The notes: a model not told the origin generated them from the letters alone. Positions 12,031 through 23,163 are shown, counted from the first letter of the stretch. The stretch: DNA of 64,000 bases from Hirundichthys speculiger (GCA_018398805.1 JAGFBZ010000374.1:146501-210500), one strand, 5' to 3'. A program made the numbers and translations.

Positions 12031-12044
12031 ACGGTACGGTACGG
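10558..12044 (+). mobile_element. Rex3-type (RTE clade) non-LTR retrotransposon, 5'-truncated
   Basis: This 1487-bp insertion carries only the reverse-transcriptase part of a Rex3 element. It is flanked by a 13-bp target-site duplication TACTTGTGTTGCT (10545-10557 and 12045-12057), and ends in an (ACGGT)n tail (about 12026-12044). The string TGGCAGACTGGGGTGGTGGT (from 10722) equals a primer site used for teleost Rex3 surveys, as I recall it. Target-primed reverse transcription with 5' truncation explains the structure. Confidence 0.93.
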
Positions 12045-12057
12045 TACTTGTGTTGCT

Positions 12058-12311
12058 TCTACCTTGAATGAAATCAAAAGTGTCGCACAAATGATGGCGA
12101 AGTAAATGATTTGAAGCAGCAAACGTCCTCATTATTAGGTTTTTATTTCAAAATGTAAAACGTTTGTTACGGTTTAACCAGGACGTAGATTCGATTTCTG
12201 ACGGAAATCCACCACAGACACCGTTTCAGGTTGTAATTGCAGCTACTGAGATCTAATGTCAAGTAACAGAACCAGAAGAATTTAGAAACTGTGATTTGAT
12301 TTCAGTGCCTT
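12058..12311. other. Unassigned intronic sequence
   Basis: AT-rich spacer between Rex3 and the minisatellite-bearing element. Nothing is recognised. Confidence 0.4.
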
Positions 12312-13762
12312 CAGTGCCCCACTGGTAACTCATCGGTAGCCTCGATATGAGACACAAGTGGTGGAGAGACGGGAGGTCCTGTGGCTCTGACCTTGTTGCT
12401 CCTGGCAATGATTATAAGCTGCCAGGGAAAACGTGGACACAGAGCAGAACGTTTTACAGACAAGTATTGTCACTGGCAATTAAGGTAGTCTTGATATGAG
12501 AGACAAGTGGTGGAGGAGGAGGGGTCCTGTGGCTTGACCTTGTCTCCCTGGCAATGCTTATAAGCTGCCAGGGAAAACGTGGACACAGAGCAGAAAGTTT
12601 TACAGACAAGTGTCTTGTTGGTAACTTAGAGGTAGTCTTGATATGTGAGAGACAGGTGGAGGAGAGACGGGAAGTCCTGTGGCTCTGACCTTGTTGCTCC
12701 TGGCAATGATTATAAGCTGCCAGGGAAAACATGGACACAGAGCAGAACATTTTACAGACAAGCATTTCACTGGCAATTCAACGGTAGTCTTGATATGAGA
12801 GACAGGTGGTGGAGAGAAGGGAGGTCCTGTGGCTCTGACTTTCGTCATCCCTAGTAATGCTTATAAGCTGCCAGGGAAAACGTGGACACAGAGCAGAAGG
12901 TTTTACAGACAAGTGTCTTGTTGGTAACTTAGCGGTAGTCTTGATATGTGAGAGACAGGTGGAGGAGAGACGGGAAGTCCTGTGGCTCTGACCTTGTTGC
13001 TCCTGGCAATGATTATAAGCTGCCAGGGAAAACGTGGACACAGAGCAGAACGATTTACAGACAAGTATTTCACTGGCAATTCAACGGTAGTCTTGATATG
13101 AGAGACAGGTGGTGGAGAGAAGGGAGGTCCTGTGGCTCTGACCTTCGTCATCCCTAGTAATGCTTATAAGCTGCCAGGGAAAACGTGGACACAGAGCAGA
13201 AGGTTTTACAGGCAAGTGTCTTGTTGGTAACTTAGCGGTACTGTGAGATAGGTGGAGGAGAGACGGAAGTCCTGTGGCTCTGACCTTGCTCCTGGTGATT
13301 TAAGCTGCCAGGGAAAACATGTAAACAGAGCAGAAGGTTTTACAGACAAGTGTCTCGTTGGTAACTCAGCGGTAGTCTTGATATGAGAGACAGGTGGTGG
13401 AGAGACGGGAGGTCCTGTGGCTCTGACCTTGATGTCCCTGGCAATGATTATAAGCTGCCAGGGAAAACATGTAAACAGAGCAGAAGGTTTTACAGACAAG
13501 TGTCTCGTTGGTAACTCAGCGGTAGTCTTGATATGTGAGAGACAGGTGGAGGAGAGAAGGGAGGTCCTGTGGCTCTGACCTCTTTGTCCCTGGAAATGCT
13601 TTTAAGCTGCCTGCAAGTGCATCCGGCAAGCATGGACGGCCCTGCTATGCATGATTACGGTGGAGTCCTCAGTCCTGCTCGCGGAGCCCCAGTACCGCCC
13701 CGTCGCTCCTCCACCTGTGTCTCACATATCGAGGCTACCGCTGTGTTACCAGTGAGACACTG
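12312..13762. mobile_element. TIR-bounded element filled with a ~150-bp tandem array
   Basis: The left end CAGTGCCCCACTGGTAAC and its following CGGTAGCCTCGATATG recur as the reverse complement at the right end (GTTACCAGTGAGACACTG, with CATATCGAGGCTACCG). Between them lie nine direct units of about 150 bp, starting near 12333, 12485, 12629, 12782, 12933, 13086, 13236, 13370 and 13522. Only the two terminal units carry GGTAGCCTCGATATG; internal ones carry GGTAGTCTTGATATG. The CAGTG terminus suggests a hAT-like transposon, but I found no TSD. Open frames inside are by-products of the repeat. Confidence 0.75.
12629..13620. repeat. Higher-order satellite-like array (alternating A/B units, ~303-bp dimer)
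   Basis: Units alternate between a B type (ATATGTGAGAGACAGGTGGA then GGAG) and an A type (ATATGAGAGACAGGTGGTGG then AG). The dimers at 12645-12947 and 12948-13250 are offset by exactly 303 bp and almost identical, implying recent dimer duplication. One B unit near 13236 has internal deletions. Confidence 0.88.
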
Positions 13763-15130
13763 GTCTGTAAAACTTTATTTAAAAAAAAACAACAACAACC
13801 GTGCAATTGTCTGGTTCAGCTTTCAAAGCGTCAGAAGAGCGGTAGAACATTCATGGTGTTGCAGAAGCCTTCAAAGTCCGGGTTTGTCCGGAGCAATTAA
13901 AGAGTCTTAGTGATGACGACCGTTCACCGAGCAGCTTCGCTCGCAGTTTTTTTGCACCTGAAGTTTCAAACCGTCTCCAAGAATAAAAGGCCTGTTTGTT
14001 TGGTTGACAGGAAGCGAGGTAAGAGTGGGCCCCGCCCTTCACGAGAGGCATGACAGTCTGATTTACAGCTTTAATTAAAACATACAAGCAAAGGCAGCAG
14101 CCTGCAAACACGAAACAACCACACGTATGTAAATCTCTGCCGTTTAAAAAAAAAAAAAAGACCATGACAGACACAAACGATAACAGTCATCAGGATGAGT
14201 ATCTACTGTAATGTCGTAACTCATCCGAGTCTTGCACATTTCTCACCATCACTTAAAACCCTGCCTGTTTTGGCTCGACGACCGCTCCGTGAAGTGATCC
14301 AAACAAGTGAGATCATCGACTCATTAGAGCGGGATTTAGCAAATAAGGCTGCAATCCCCAAAATTACACAACAGGCACATGTTCTTTCGCAGGGACCGTC
14401 GGGAACAAGCGCACACTCCCAGACGAAGCAATAAAGGGAAGGCTGCCTCTTGGAACAATTACTGACTGTATCACTGGTAATAAAGGGAATTTAGGGATTG
14501 TGAAATAACAAGAGAAGCTCCTTTTCCGGGAGGTGGGGGGGGCGTAGGCTTTTAATACCACTTTTATCCCCCGTTTAAACGGTTAGGACAGTAACGTCAG
14601 AGCCACACGCCGGTAGGAATATCTCCAAACGGACCGCAGGATTGCAGGGACGGGCCATGTGTGGACGTCGAGGTGTGCAGCGTGACCGTGATGACAGAAG
14701 ACGGGTTCTCTCAATAAAGCAAAGAAAAAAAACAAGTCGAAGCTTTCACAAAGGCTTTCCGTCTGTGGGTGTTTGTGGAGTTGGAGAGTCTCGCTGAAAT
14801 CCCTCTGTACACACAACATAAGCCCAGTGTCAACTGAGCCGAGTGTCTCCGCGCTCTTTGTGTAAACTCGACTGAACGGCGCGCCGAATTCGAGCTGCGG
14901 AAACCGATGCAAACCTGCGCTCGGACGCTCCTGAATGGAGCCCCGTGAATGGACGGTCCGGGCTCTTCTGTTGGTCGTGGGTGCAGGTGCCTTTACTTCA
15001 ATTATCCCTGGCGGCATTAAAGAAACGCTAGCGACGGCACTAAAACGCGCTCCTACGGCGGGTCACGTCGGGACGCACGCGACGGGAAAGCTTAATTTAT
15101 CTGAAGAAAAATGAGAACATGTACAAATGA
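13763..15130. other. Non-repetitive intronic sequence, candidate conserved element about 14270-14430
   Basis: A balanced segment containing GATCATCGACTCATTAGAGC, GGGATTTAGC and AAATAAGGCTGC looks like conserved non-coding sequence. The part 14780-15080 is CpG-richer. No exon is recognised on either strand. Confidence 0.3.
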
Positions 15131-15266
15131 TGCACTTAGACATACTAGCCAATGGTTACATGATGTTTTTAATTCGGAATTAAACTATATTCCTTCGAGT
15201 TTACATTGAAATAGTAATTCCGAATTGAGGTTTACATGGAAAACACATTTGATCGGCTTTATCCAA

Positions 15267-16132
15267 TTGACCTTTCGGTAAGCGCCGCCCCCTTCCTAGT
15301 TACTGTTGCTAGGTCGGGGGACATTCTCGCTGCTCCTCCATTAAGGACAATGTTATTTTGCCATTTTTCCGATGCCTATCAACCGTATTTACATTACACT
15401 AGAATAACGCCGTGGTGAAATATTGCTGCTGGGGACCTGCAACAGTGACTCGATGCGTCCAGAATGTTTGGAGGGACATTTTTATTCTCTTTCCCAAGCT
15501 GAAACAAATGCTGGAGAATGCAGCTGTAGGTTAAATTGTGTCCGTCCACGCATACAACTGAACGTGGGGAAGGTTACAAAACACACCTACATTTACTCCA
15601 AGGTAAGTTTACTTTGTTTATTAGATGATTGATTTAACCACTGTTTACTAAAAGAAGTAATATGATTTAGCAGCAGGGAGGGGTGATGAGTTCTCCGTTA
15701 GCATTAGCTCTGGTCCATAGGTCTGTCCCAACACCAGAGCTATTCTAACATGAGACCGTCGCAGCATTGTATTAATATAATTAATAAAGTGACGTTAACA
15801 TCACTAACCTCACCTTATACCTAACAAAATAAATATCCAGGGCCATATATATTTGTAGACAATGAGACAGGCTTATAGGTGGCTAGCAAGCTAGCCGGAA
15901 TGCTAACGGAGAGATGCTGCTAAACGGTGGTTTAAATCAATCATAAACAAAGCTAAACACAAAGCCAGTTATTTTTCCCACCAGTTGTTTCGGCGTTATT
16001 CTAGTGTAATGTAAATATGGTTGATAGGCATCGGAAAAATGGCAAAATAACATTGTCCTTAATGGAGGAGCAGCAAGAATGTCTGACCTAGCAACAGTAA
16101 CTAGGAAGGAGGAGGTGCTTACCGAAAGGTCA
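15267..16132 (+). mobile_element. ISL2EU-like element with ~145-bp TIRs and a THAP domain
   Basis: Arms of about 147 bp (15267-15413) and 142 bp (15991-16132) are near-perfect inverted repeats. Each ends in TGACCTTTCGGTAAGC and is flanked by AT. The sister host copy at about 34370-34385 (TCCAATTCCATTTAAGG) supplies the empty site. Long TIRs, AT target duplication and a THAP domain match what is known of ISL2EU transposons. THAP is also found in P and Kolobok elements, whose TSDs differ. Length is 866 bp, so the transposase is mostly deleted. Confidence 0.72.
15419..15604 (+). pseudogene. THAP zinc-finger remnant with intact splice donor
   Basis: Allowing a frame change near 15434, the translation gives KYCCWG, GTCNSDSMRPECLEG, then RPRIQLNVGKVTKHTYIYSK. 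This matches the N-terminal THAP finger (C-x2-4-C, conserved Trp/Pro region) of fish THAP-type transposases. The exon ends CCAAG followed by GTAAGT at 15603-15608, as a first exon of such a gene would. The RWI core is eroded and no downstream exon exists. Confidence 0.55.
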
Positions 16133-16610
16133 ATTCTGCTTAAGGTCTGGGGGGTTGGGAAGGGTTCTGATTGGATGGGGTCGGGGGGGGGGGCGGACGT
16201 CTTGGACGTATTTACGTCTACTTACTCGATTAGAAAACATGGAACTAATTATTAGCATCCTTTTTTGGATTTGTTTGATTTTATTTTTGAGCAGCAGCAT
16301 GTCGATGATTTTCTTTCAAAAACAAGCCCAGCGCGGAATATAAGCGTCATCACGAAAGACAGGCAAGGGAGCTAGCATGCGCAGAAAGATCGGAAAATTA
16401 AAGAAATTTAAAGCGGAAATTTCTATTCGGATTTAAATCAGAATAAACCAGCCACTTACTTTGGACTTAAGTTTAATTCGGAATGGTCATTTTAATTCGG
16501 AATCAGGTGTTTACATGGTAATTTTTAATCATTTTAAATTGGATTTATTTTAATTCTGAATTAAAGAGGAATTAAACTTCTCATGTAAACGCACTAAATA
16601 ATGAGTCGTG

Positions 16611-18780
16611 CACGTTGCAACAGATGTGTTTTACTTTTAGTCGTCTGCAGGCTCAGGCTGGATTAATCTGCACCTTAAACTCAAGAATTTTATTATTATC
16701 CAAGTCGGGGAAAGATAAAGTCCATCTGATATGTTTGGAGGAGCTGAACCTAATTAAGAATAAATTTATAAAAATAGTTCTCAAGTTGACAACAAGTGTA
16801 TCATCTGGTGAATTCAGGGAAGTTACACAAGTAGAGTAAATAATCAGTTCAGCTTTCTGTAAAATAATTTTTCAGGAAAAATCCTTCGGGCTCTCTGAGA
16901 AGAAAATTACAAGATTTAATTAAAAGTTTTCCTTCACCGCAATATCAGTGTCTCAATGTCAACTTAAGAAGCAAAGAATTAAAACCAAACTCCAAAGGTT
17001 GCAAACGTAGAAAAACAAATATTCATGGAGGAGATAAGGATCTAACATCCACTCTGCCTGAGACTCTAAGGCCTTCAGTGTTGCTCTAATTATTTGCAAG
17101 AAAAAAATCATAACGACGATAATAATTCATGCAGACATACGTTTTAACAAGAGCAGATTACCTGGAATTAACCGACGAAGACTCTGTACACAAACAACGG
17201 CAGCAGCTTCTGATAAATCATTACGAAACACCCGATATGAAGCTATGATGCCGATTATTATTTCTCCCTGCAGGACATGGCAACAGCGACGGGAAGATTC
17301 ATGAGTTTGGCAAATATTTACCGTAATTCCTGGTTACCGTCCTGTCGTCTCGCAGCTCACGTCTCTCTGAGCACAACCAAAGTAATTAAACGAATACTCG
17401 CAAACCTCGCGTGTGATAATTGTTTTCAAGTGTCACAACAACACGAGTGAAGAGGCTGCTGTCAGTCATCCATCACGATGGCAAAAAAAATAATAAAAAA
17501 GATGATGAAACTTGTTGCTAAGAAACAGAAGAGCCTAACGTTTCCATCTCTGCAGACCTGTAATGATCCACGCTGACCTGCAGGGGGCACCTCTCATTTT
17601 AATGTAAATCTATCAAAAACCAATTAATCAAAAACCATTTATTTTGGTTTTTTCAGATGTATTATCACATCAGTATGTTTGCACGTGAATATTTCTATAA
17701 ATATAAAAAGACTGACAAACGCCTCATTTTAATTTTAATCAACTGATTTAATGCATCAGCTCTAATCTGAGTCAGGTGCATCTCAGTCATCAACGCGTTC
17801 ATATTTAAAGTTTAATCTAATGTCTTATCACTGACTGTTGATCCGACAGGCTGAAACTTTAGATAAGAAACAACAAACAGTGAAAAACACTTATTTCTAC
17901 TTTTCTTTTCCTTTTTTTTTTTTTATTGTTATTTATTAAAGCTGCTCCTCTGGGTTTTAAATTTACACCGATTAGAGAACAGAACAGTAAAAAAAAAAAA
18001 AAAAAACACTCCTCACTCGTCTAGTTACCTCCAGATCACTTAAGGATCAAATTACAGCACCTTGATAAGCTTTGTTTTAAATCTTCTCTCCTGTGGGGTT
18101 TAAACTGATGAACATCAGATGAAGCTGGATGACACAGAAGCTCAGACATTTCTGTTTCATCCTGAAACTGCTGGGAGGTCCTTCAGCGGCTCACTACTGC
18201 CATCTGTGGCTCAGAGGCGGGACTGCAGGTGTTTGCTTTGGCTCCTGCGTGTCACACCAACGAGACCACTGACGTGGAATATTCAGGGTTTGATTTAAGA
18301 CGCAGACTCGGATCAGATTCAGCTTTGTGATGCTACCGGCTCAGTGTATTTACTTTAACCTCAGAAGAAAAAAAAAAAAAAGAAAAGAGAAAGCTTTCCC
18401 TCCCTCTCCTCCCTTCTTCCCTGCATCTTTTTTTTTTTCACCCCAAACTGCATGTTTCCATGTGTTACAACTTCACTGGAAAACAGAAAAAGAACTGAGT
18501 CATGAGAGGAGGGACGGATCCGACCCACAAGACTTTCTCTGACTCTGCACGGGGAAAGTCAGACCTGTTTCTCTTGGCGCCGGAGGCTCTATTCTGGGAC
18601 GAAAGTTCACTTTAAAGCCCACCTAGACATGAAGGCCTAACCTTTTACCAAACACAGATCGTCTGGCTCAGCCAGCTTATCTGGCAGCGCGGCTGCCCGT
18701 TTAACGTGCACTTTTATTAAAAAGAAAGAAAGAAAAGAAATATTACACTGGATCTGCATGTGACCCAAAACCCCAAAACA
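16611..18780. other. Non-repetitive intronic sequence, candidate conserved element 16900-17470
   Basis: The interval 16900-17470 has even composition and no repeats, with long word runs such as GATTCATGAGTTTGGCAAAT and ATTTACCGTAATTCC. It looks like conserved non-coding DNA. The part 17600-18780 contains A/T homopolymers and an (AAAG)n run near 18720. No exon is recognised. Confidence 0.3.
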
Positions 18781-19112
18781 CTGCACCTTAAACCCGTCGC
18801 GTGCAGCTAACGAGCACTAGCGAGACAGAAAACACGTTCTCGGGGGAGGATGTGGGGAGGTTTGCTGATCCCGGCGAGGCGGGCGCGCCCGCCGCGAGCG
18901 CCCCGCCGAGGCCTGATTGGATGGCGGTAAAGTAAACACCAATCAGAGAGTGAGTAAACACGGCCAATGGGCTGTTGCGAGGACGGCACCGCTCATCATT
19001 CACGGAGGGGTTTCCTGCGGGGAGCGGTTTCCCCCCAAAAAACTGTCCAGAACGAGTCGGCTCAACTTCACCGCCGTTAAATCACAGCTGCTGCCTGACA
19101 GGTGAGGTTGTG
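18781..19112 (+). promoter_or_regulatory. CpG-rich block with three CCAAT motifs and a downstream GT donor-like site
   Basis: GC- and CpG-rich sequence (for example GGCGCGCCCGCCGCGAGCGC near 18885) is followed by GATTGG (18914), CCAATCAG (18940) and GCCAATGGG (18963). Then comes non-repetitive sequence ending CTGACAG followed by GTGAGG (19097-19109). That is the layout of a TATA-less plus-strand promoter and short first exon. No reading frame or later exon supports a protein, so a non-coding transcript or enhancer is as likely. Confidence 0.3.
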
Positions 19113-19337
19113 TTGTTCCAGATTTCACCTCAAGAACCAACACGTGCGTTAAACTTTGACAGCTGCGAAGACAAAGATCTATAACTATTAATTATTCAAG
19201 AAACTGCAGTCAGCTCTGCTATTCTCTATTAAAAATCTTTTTCGCTTCCTGTTTGTACGTTCCTTTTTCTTCTTTTGTGGTTCTTCCTGGCTTCCTTTAA
19301 AGCAGCGCTGTTGCCGTGTCCGTAATATGTTGGAGAT

Positions 19338-20885
19338 TGAGGGCTGTAGCGATACACTTAATCTCACGATACGATACACGATATTCGGCCCACGATACGA
19401 TATATATCGATATTCATCTTAAGATACATTTATATAATTTTCTGAAAGATTCTAAAGAGACAAAGTGATTTTGGTGACATCTTGTGAGTGTTCCAATGAC
19501 TTTATTTGAATTAATTGAACTGAAAGCATCAATTACACATTATATGGCTGACAGGCAGCTTGCAAATGCTGGACAAAATAAATAAAAGATTTGTTGAGAA
19601 AAATAGTTTTATTTATTTAAACAGTGCAAATTGTTGCTTGCAAGCTTTTAAAGGTGGGAAACGGGGGTTTTGGAAGAAGCTTAGAATATCGATACCCACG
19701 GCTGAAAAATCGATACTCTCTGGGGAAATAAAATATCACGATTAATCGCATTATTTCCCTGATTAATCACGATTAATCGCATTGTATACGCAAAATTGAA
19801 TAATGAATTCAAAAGTAGTGTAAAACGCACTTTTATTTAAATGTTTTGCTGTCATATGAACTAAAGTGTCAAAACATTTGTTGTTCAAACACTTTTAACA
19901 TCAGCACTTGTCAGTAACACATATTTAGTGTAAATCTCATCTTAAATAATGTCAAATAAAATAAAGCTTATTGCCACTGCCAGGGCATTAATGTCATCCT
20001 GTTTTTATTTAAAAAAAAAATTCTACAAAAAAAATCCAACAAAATGATTGTGTCTCAGCACAATCAGAACATTAAAACAGGTAATTTCTGAGGTAACAGC
20101 AGAAACTTTTAACGGGGAGTTCAACTTGTCAGTTGTTACAAATAACCTTGTTTCTGTTGAATCCTCCGTCTGGGAGAACTTTAAAATTAAAATGTCCATG
20201 TTAAAGTTCAGTAACTTTATCAATCCGTGTATCATTCATTCTTTCCATTTTCAATTGTCAATCAAAAAAAAAAAAATAATAATAATAATAATAAGTGACA
20301 TTTGATTACGTTTTTCATTTTTGTAATCTAACATAAAAAATGAAAAAAAAAAAATCCTGTTTTCTTTATATTTGAATTTTAGACTTGGATCAAAAATACG
20401 AAATTAAAAAAACGGGCCACAGAACTGAATTTGTTTTATAATGGAGGACTGGACTTTCTGTTGTCATTACACATCTGAGCCACTAGATGGAGCCGCACTG
20501 CAGTAACCAGCTAGAGAACAGCAGGACAGTGAACACATGGAGCAGATCTGATGGAACATGGAGGAATGACGCTAACGTTTTGTGGCAGTGCAGGATTTTC
20601 TTTTTCAGACAGAATTGTTAATATTGCTACCTGAGTTGCTACCTGAACTGTAAAGTTAACGGATTTTTACCGTTCTCCATGTCTGATTTAGCTTTTCCAC
20701 ATGTTTCCTGCCAATTGTCTTCCGGTTCTGCAGCAGCCAGTAACAGACTTTTTAAAACAAAAGCATGTGAGCAACATGCGTTAACGCGCGAAAAAATAAT
20801 TGTCGGCGTTAATAAATTAACGCGTTAACTTGCCTAGCCTTAATAGATATATATATCGCAGAATCGATAAAATCGCTCACCTCTA
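19338..20885. mobile_element. hAT element, family beta copy 2, with a nested second element
   Basis: Inverted relative to copy 1, it begins TGAGGGCTGTAGCGATACAC and ends ATAAAATCGCTCACCTCTA. The TSD is TTGGAGAT/CTGGAGAT (7 of 8 identical; 19330-19337, 20886-20893). About 1.1 kb inside (19735-20842) is foreign to the family. The remainder shows the usual beta blocks, including the empty Tigger site near 19537-19555. Confidence 0.88.
19735..20842. mobile_element. Nested hAT-like element with CGATTAATCG / GTTAACGCG ends
   Basis: The inner block begins with ATCACGATTAATCGCATT repeats and ends TTAACGCGTTAACTTGCCTA then GCCTTA, termini I associate with an abundant fish hAT family whose intact ends read TAGGG-C-TGGGC. 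The left terminus is eroded or rearranged (CACGATTAATCGCATT occurs twice) and no TSD could be read. It contains T/A runs and an (ATA)n tract at 20276-20294. Confidence 0.6.
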
Positions 20886-20893
20886 CTGGAGAT

Positions 20894-22166
20894 GCTGCCT
20901 GGCACTGAACCGCTGGTTCCTACTGGCTCCTCCTGACAAAAAAACGCCACCTGGATGCAACGCTAATAAGGCGGGGATGTGTGCATTCAGGAAATAAACC
21001 ACCACGGCTTCAACAGTTAAAGCGGGAAACTGTCGGCGACATCCTCAACCCACAGGGAGTCAAAGCAACCGAACCGGGCCCTCGAGACGCCTCGAGGATT
21101 GCGCAACACATTTGGAAGCGGCGGTATTACCGCCCAAGAATGAGAGTCGACTGCTGGCGGCCCATGAACGCAACGACGCGCCGAACAAACAGCGCGGCGC
21201 TTTGTGTGGAAACGGGCGTGTTAAATCCTGGAAGAGGAGCCTCCACAAACCCGGATGGGGGAAGAGACCAAAGCAAGAGAGCTGTAAGAAGATAATGGGA
21301 TGATGATGACTCTTTGGAGGAGCATCCAGATGTGGATGATGAAGGACGCCTCTCTCCGTGCTCTTCTGTCGTCGAGGTGGAAACCCGACGCCGCCTCACC
21401 ATCTTCTCCCATTCAAGCTCAAACTCCCGCTCCTCTTCATCTCCGTTCACCGTTTCGTGTCATCGTCCCCCCCCGCGGCGGCTGAGTGACGGCCGTTAAT
21501 AATTCAGGCCCCGTCGCCCGGCGCGACAGCTGCAGGTGGGGAGAAACGCGGGCAGCGACGTCGAGTCCCCGCCCTTCCTGCGAAGCGCTTCGCCGGGAGA
21601 ACACAATGGGCCGGCGCCGAACCCTCGGATGCGGACGAGGCCGCCGTGAGCGCTTCCCTCATTTCGAGTTTGTTCTTCATGCATATTTCAGAAGCTTTTC
21701 TCATTGTCGCACGTGTAAATATTTAATGTCGGAGATTTCTCTTTTTTCCTCTTCCTCTTTTTTTGTTCTATTTTTGCAGCACGCTACCTGCTCACAGCTT
21801 TGCATAATCTTTCTACAACCAAACGTGCGACTGCAGGATCGTAAATGGACTCTAAGTCAGAGTCCGTCTCTGAAACCACAATCAGCAATCAGCCATTCGG
21901 CGTCCAGCTGGGCTCCGTTTTAGGGGCAACTGAGTTTTCGTTTCCGCCACTGCAGAGCTGAAAACCGGCGAGGAGGGGCGAACCGGTTTGTGGAAATTTC
22001 TCGGTTGGTTATTCGTGAGGTGATCGGAACCGTTGACCTCTGCGGGACGCCGGTCGAGTTGTCATTAATTATGAATTGCGCATCACTGAGTTCGAGAAGT
22101 GACTCGCTAACAGCAAACTGCAAAACAGCTCAACGTATCAGGCGTGGCGCCGGAATGTTTTTGCCA
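20894..22166. other. Unassigned, partly CpG-rich intronic sequence
   Basis: The interval 21050-21660 is CpG-rich with open frames on both strands up to 145 codons. They show no recognisable domain, and frame openness follows from GC content. The segment 21650-21740 is balanced and non-repetitive. No gene is called. Confidence 0.3.
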
Positions 22167-22174
22167 CTTCTGGT

Positions 22175-23155
22175 TAGGGTTGGGAATCGAGAACCGGTTC
22201 TGTAGAGAACCGGTTCCGTGTGTTTCAATTCCATGGAATTATTTGGCAGTCTACTTAGCGATTCTTTTATCGATTCCAACCAGCACGAATCTCACGTAAT
22301 TTACGCAAGTTACGCACAGTCAATTCCAGAAAGCACTTACGTGATTAAGTTACGTCGGTTTAGCACGTTAGCATTGGCAGTTGTAAACAACAATGGCGCC
22401 CACCAGGTTCAAACGCTCCAAAGTTTGGCTTCACTTCACCAAAGAAAGATGGCAACAAGGCAACTAGCAGTCATTGTAAAGTGGAGATAACAGCGTCGGG
22501 AGGGAACACAGCTAGCATGCAGAAACATTTGCGCACACAACATGCGATAATGAGTGTCGTGTTTTTGACGCTTCGGATTGATGGATCTTAACCCAGCGGC
22601 AGTAGCCAAGCTAAGATCACCTCTGGTAACTCTGGTAAGTAGCTATCCCGCTGCCTATGTGCTTCTTTGTAAAACATGCTATAACATTAACGCTATGCTA
22701 TTAAACGAATGCCTTCTGCATTAGATTTAGAAGATGACCGTGATGAGAGAGAGAGTCTGGCTGGTTCAGAGGCTGGAAGACATGATTATTTTACTGCTAA
22801 AGAATTGTTAATTCTTCATAGTATTTGCAGATTTGTACTATGAACTGTTCCGTTGTATTTGATAGTTTTTATCTTTCTTTATTATTATTTTTGAGTGCTT
22901 AGTGAGCTCATACATCCTTTTAAATTGCTATTAGGAAAAATCTGTTAGTAAAATCTTACACATTCTTGTGTTTTTGCAGTTTTCTATTTGCACCGTTGGG
23001 TTCGTAAGCTCGTGACTTATAAGTTAAAAAAAAAAATTGATCCTAATAAAACTGTTCTCCTTTTTGCCCAAATTAGAATCGATAAAGAATCGAATCGTTA
23101 AACAGTATCATTAATGGAATCAGAGTCGAAAAAGTCCTATCAATTCCCATCCCTG
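22175..23155 (+). mobile_element. hAT element, family gamma copy 2, with BED zinc-finger remnant
   Basis: This 981-bp element has termini TAGGGTTGGGAATCGAGAAC and CAATTCCCATCCCTG and a perfect TSD CTTCTGGT (22167-22174, 23156-23163). It is close to copy 1 (7647-8673) throughout. It retains MAPTRFKRSKVWLHFT in one frame and KKDGNKATSSHCKVEITASG in the next. An apparent first-exon donor (CTCTGGTAAGTAG) is kept near 22635. Confidence 0.93.
22393..22640 (+). pseudogene. Degenerate BED zinc finger (gamma copy 2)
   Basis: The frame from ATG at 22393 gives MAPTRFKRSKVWLHFT, the aromatic start of a BED finger. After a one-base shift it continues KKDGNKATSSHCKVEITAS, GGNTASMQKHLRTQHA. The first zinc ligand is Ser in both gamma copies, so the change predates their separation. 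Catalytic hAT domains are missing. Confidence 0.7.
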
Positions 23156-23163
23156 CTTCTGGT

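Larger units (their letters stand above)
15131..16610. mobile_element. DNA transposon copy with TTTAATTC-rich ends (paralog of 34240-34975), hosting a THAP element
   Basis: Outer sequence on both sides of 15267-16132 matches the element at 34240-34975, for example GTAATTCCGAATTGAGGTTT, TTAAGGTCTGGGGGTTGGGA (with a minor difference) and TTTAATTCTGAATTAAAGAG. The Myb/SANT frame present in the other copy is mostly lost here. Outer TIRs and TSD are not resolved. A PIF/Harbinger-like affiliation is suggested only by the Myb/SANT domain of the sister copy. Confidence 0.6.

Noticed and set aside
12645..13157. Pairs of identical 69-82 codon frames on both strands.
   Set aside because: By-products of the 303-bp duplicated satellite dimer.
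12312..13762. CRISPR-like direct repeats.
   Set aside because: Units are contiguous ~150-bp repeats without unique spacers, in a vertebrate genome.
21486..21923. 145-codon plus-strand frame in a CpG-rich block.
   Set aside because: Open frames occur on both strands here because of GC content. No recognisable domain.
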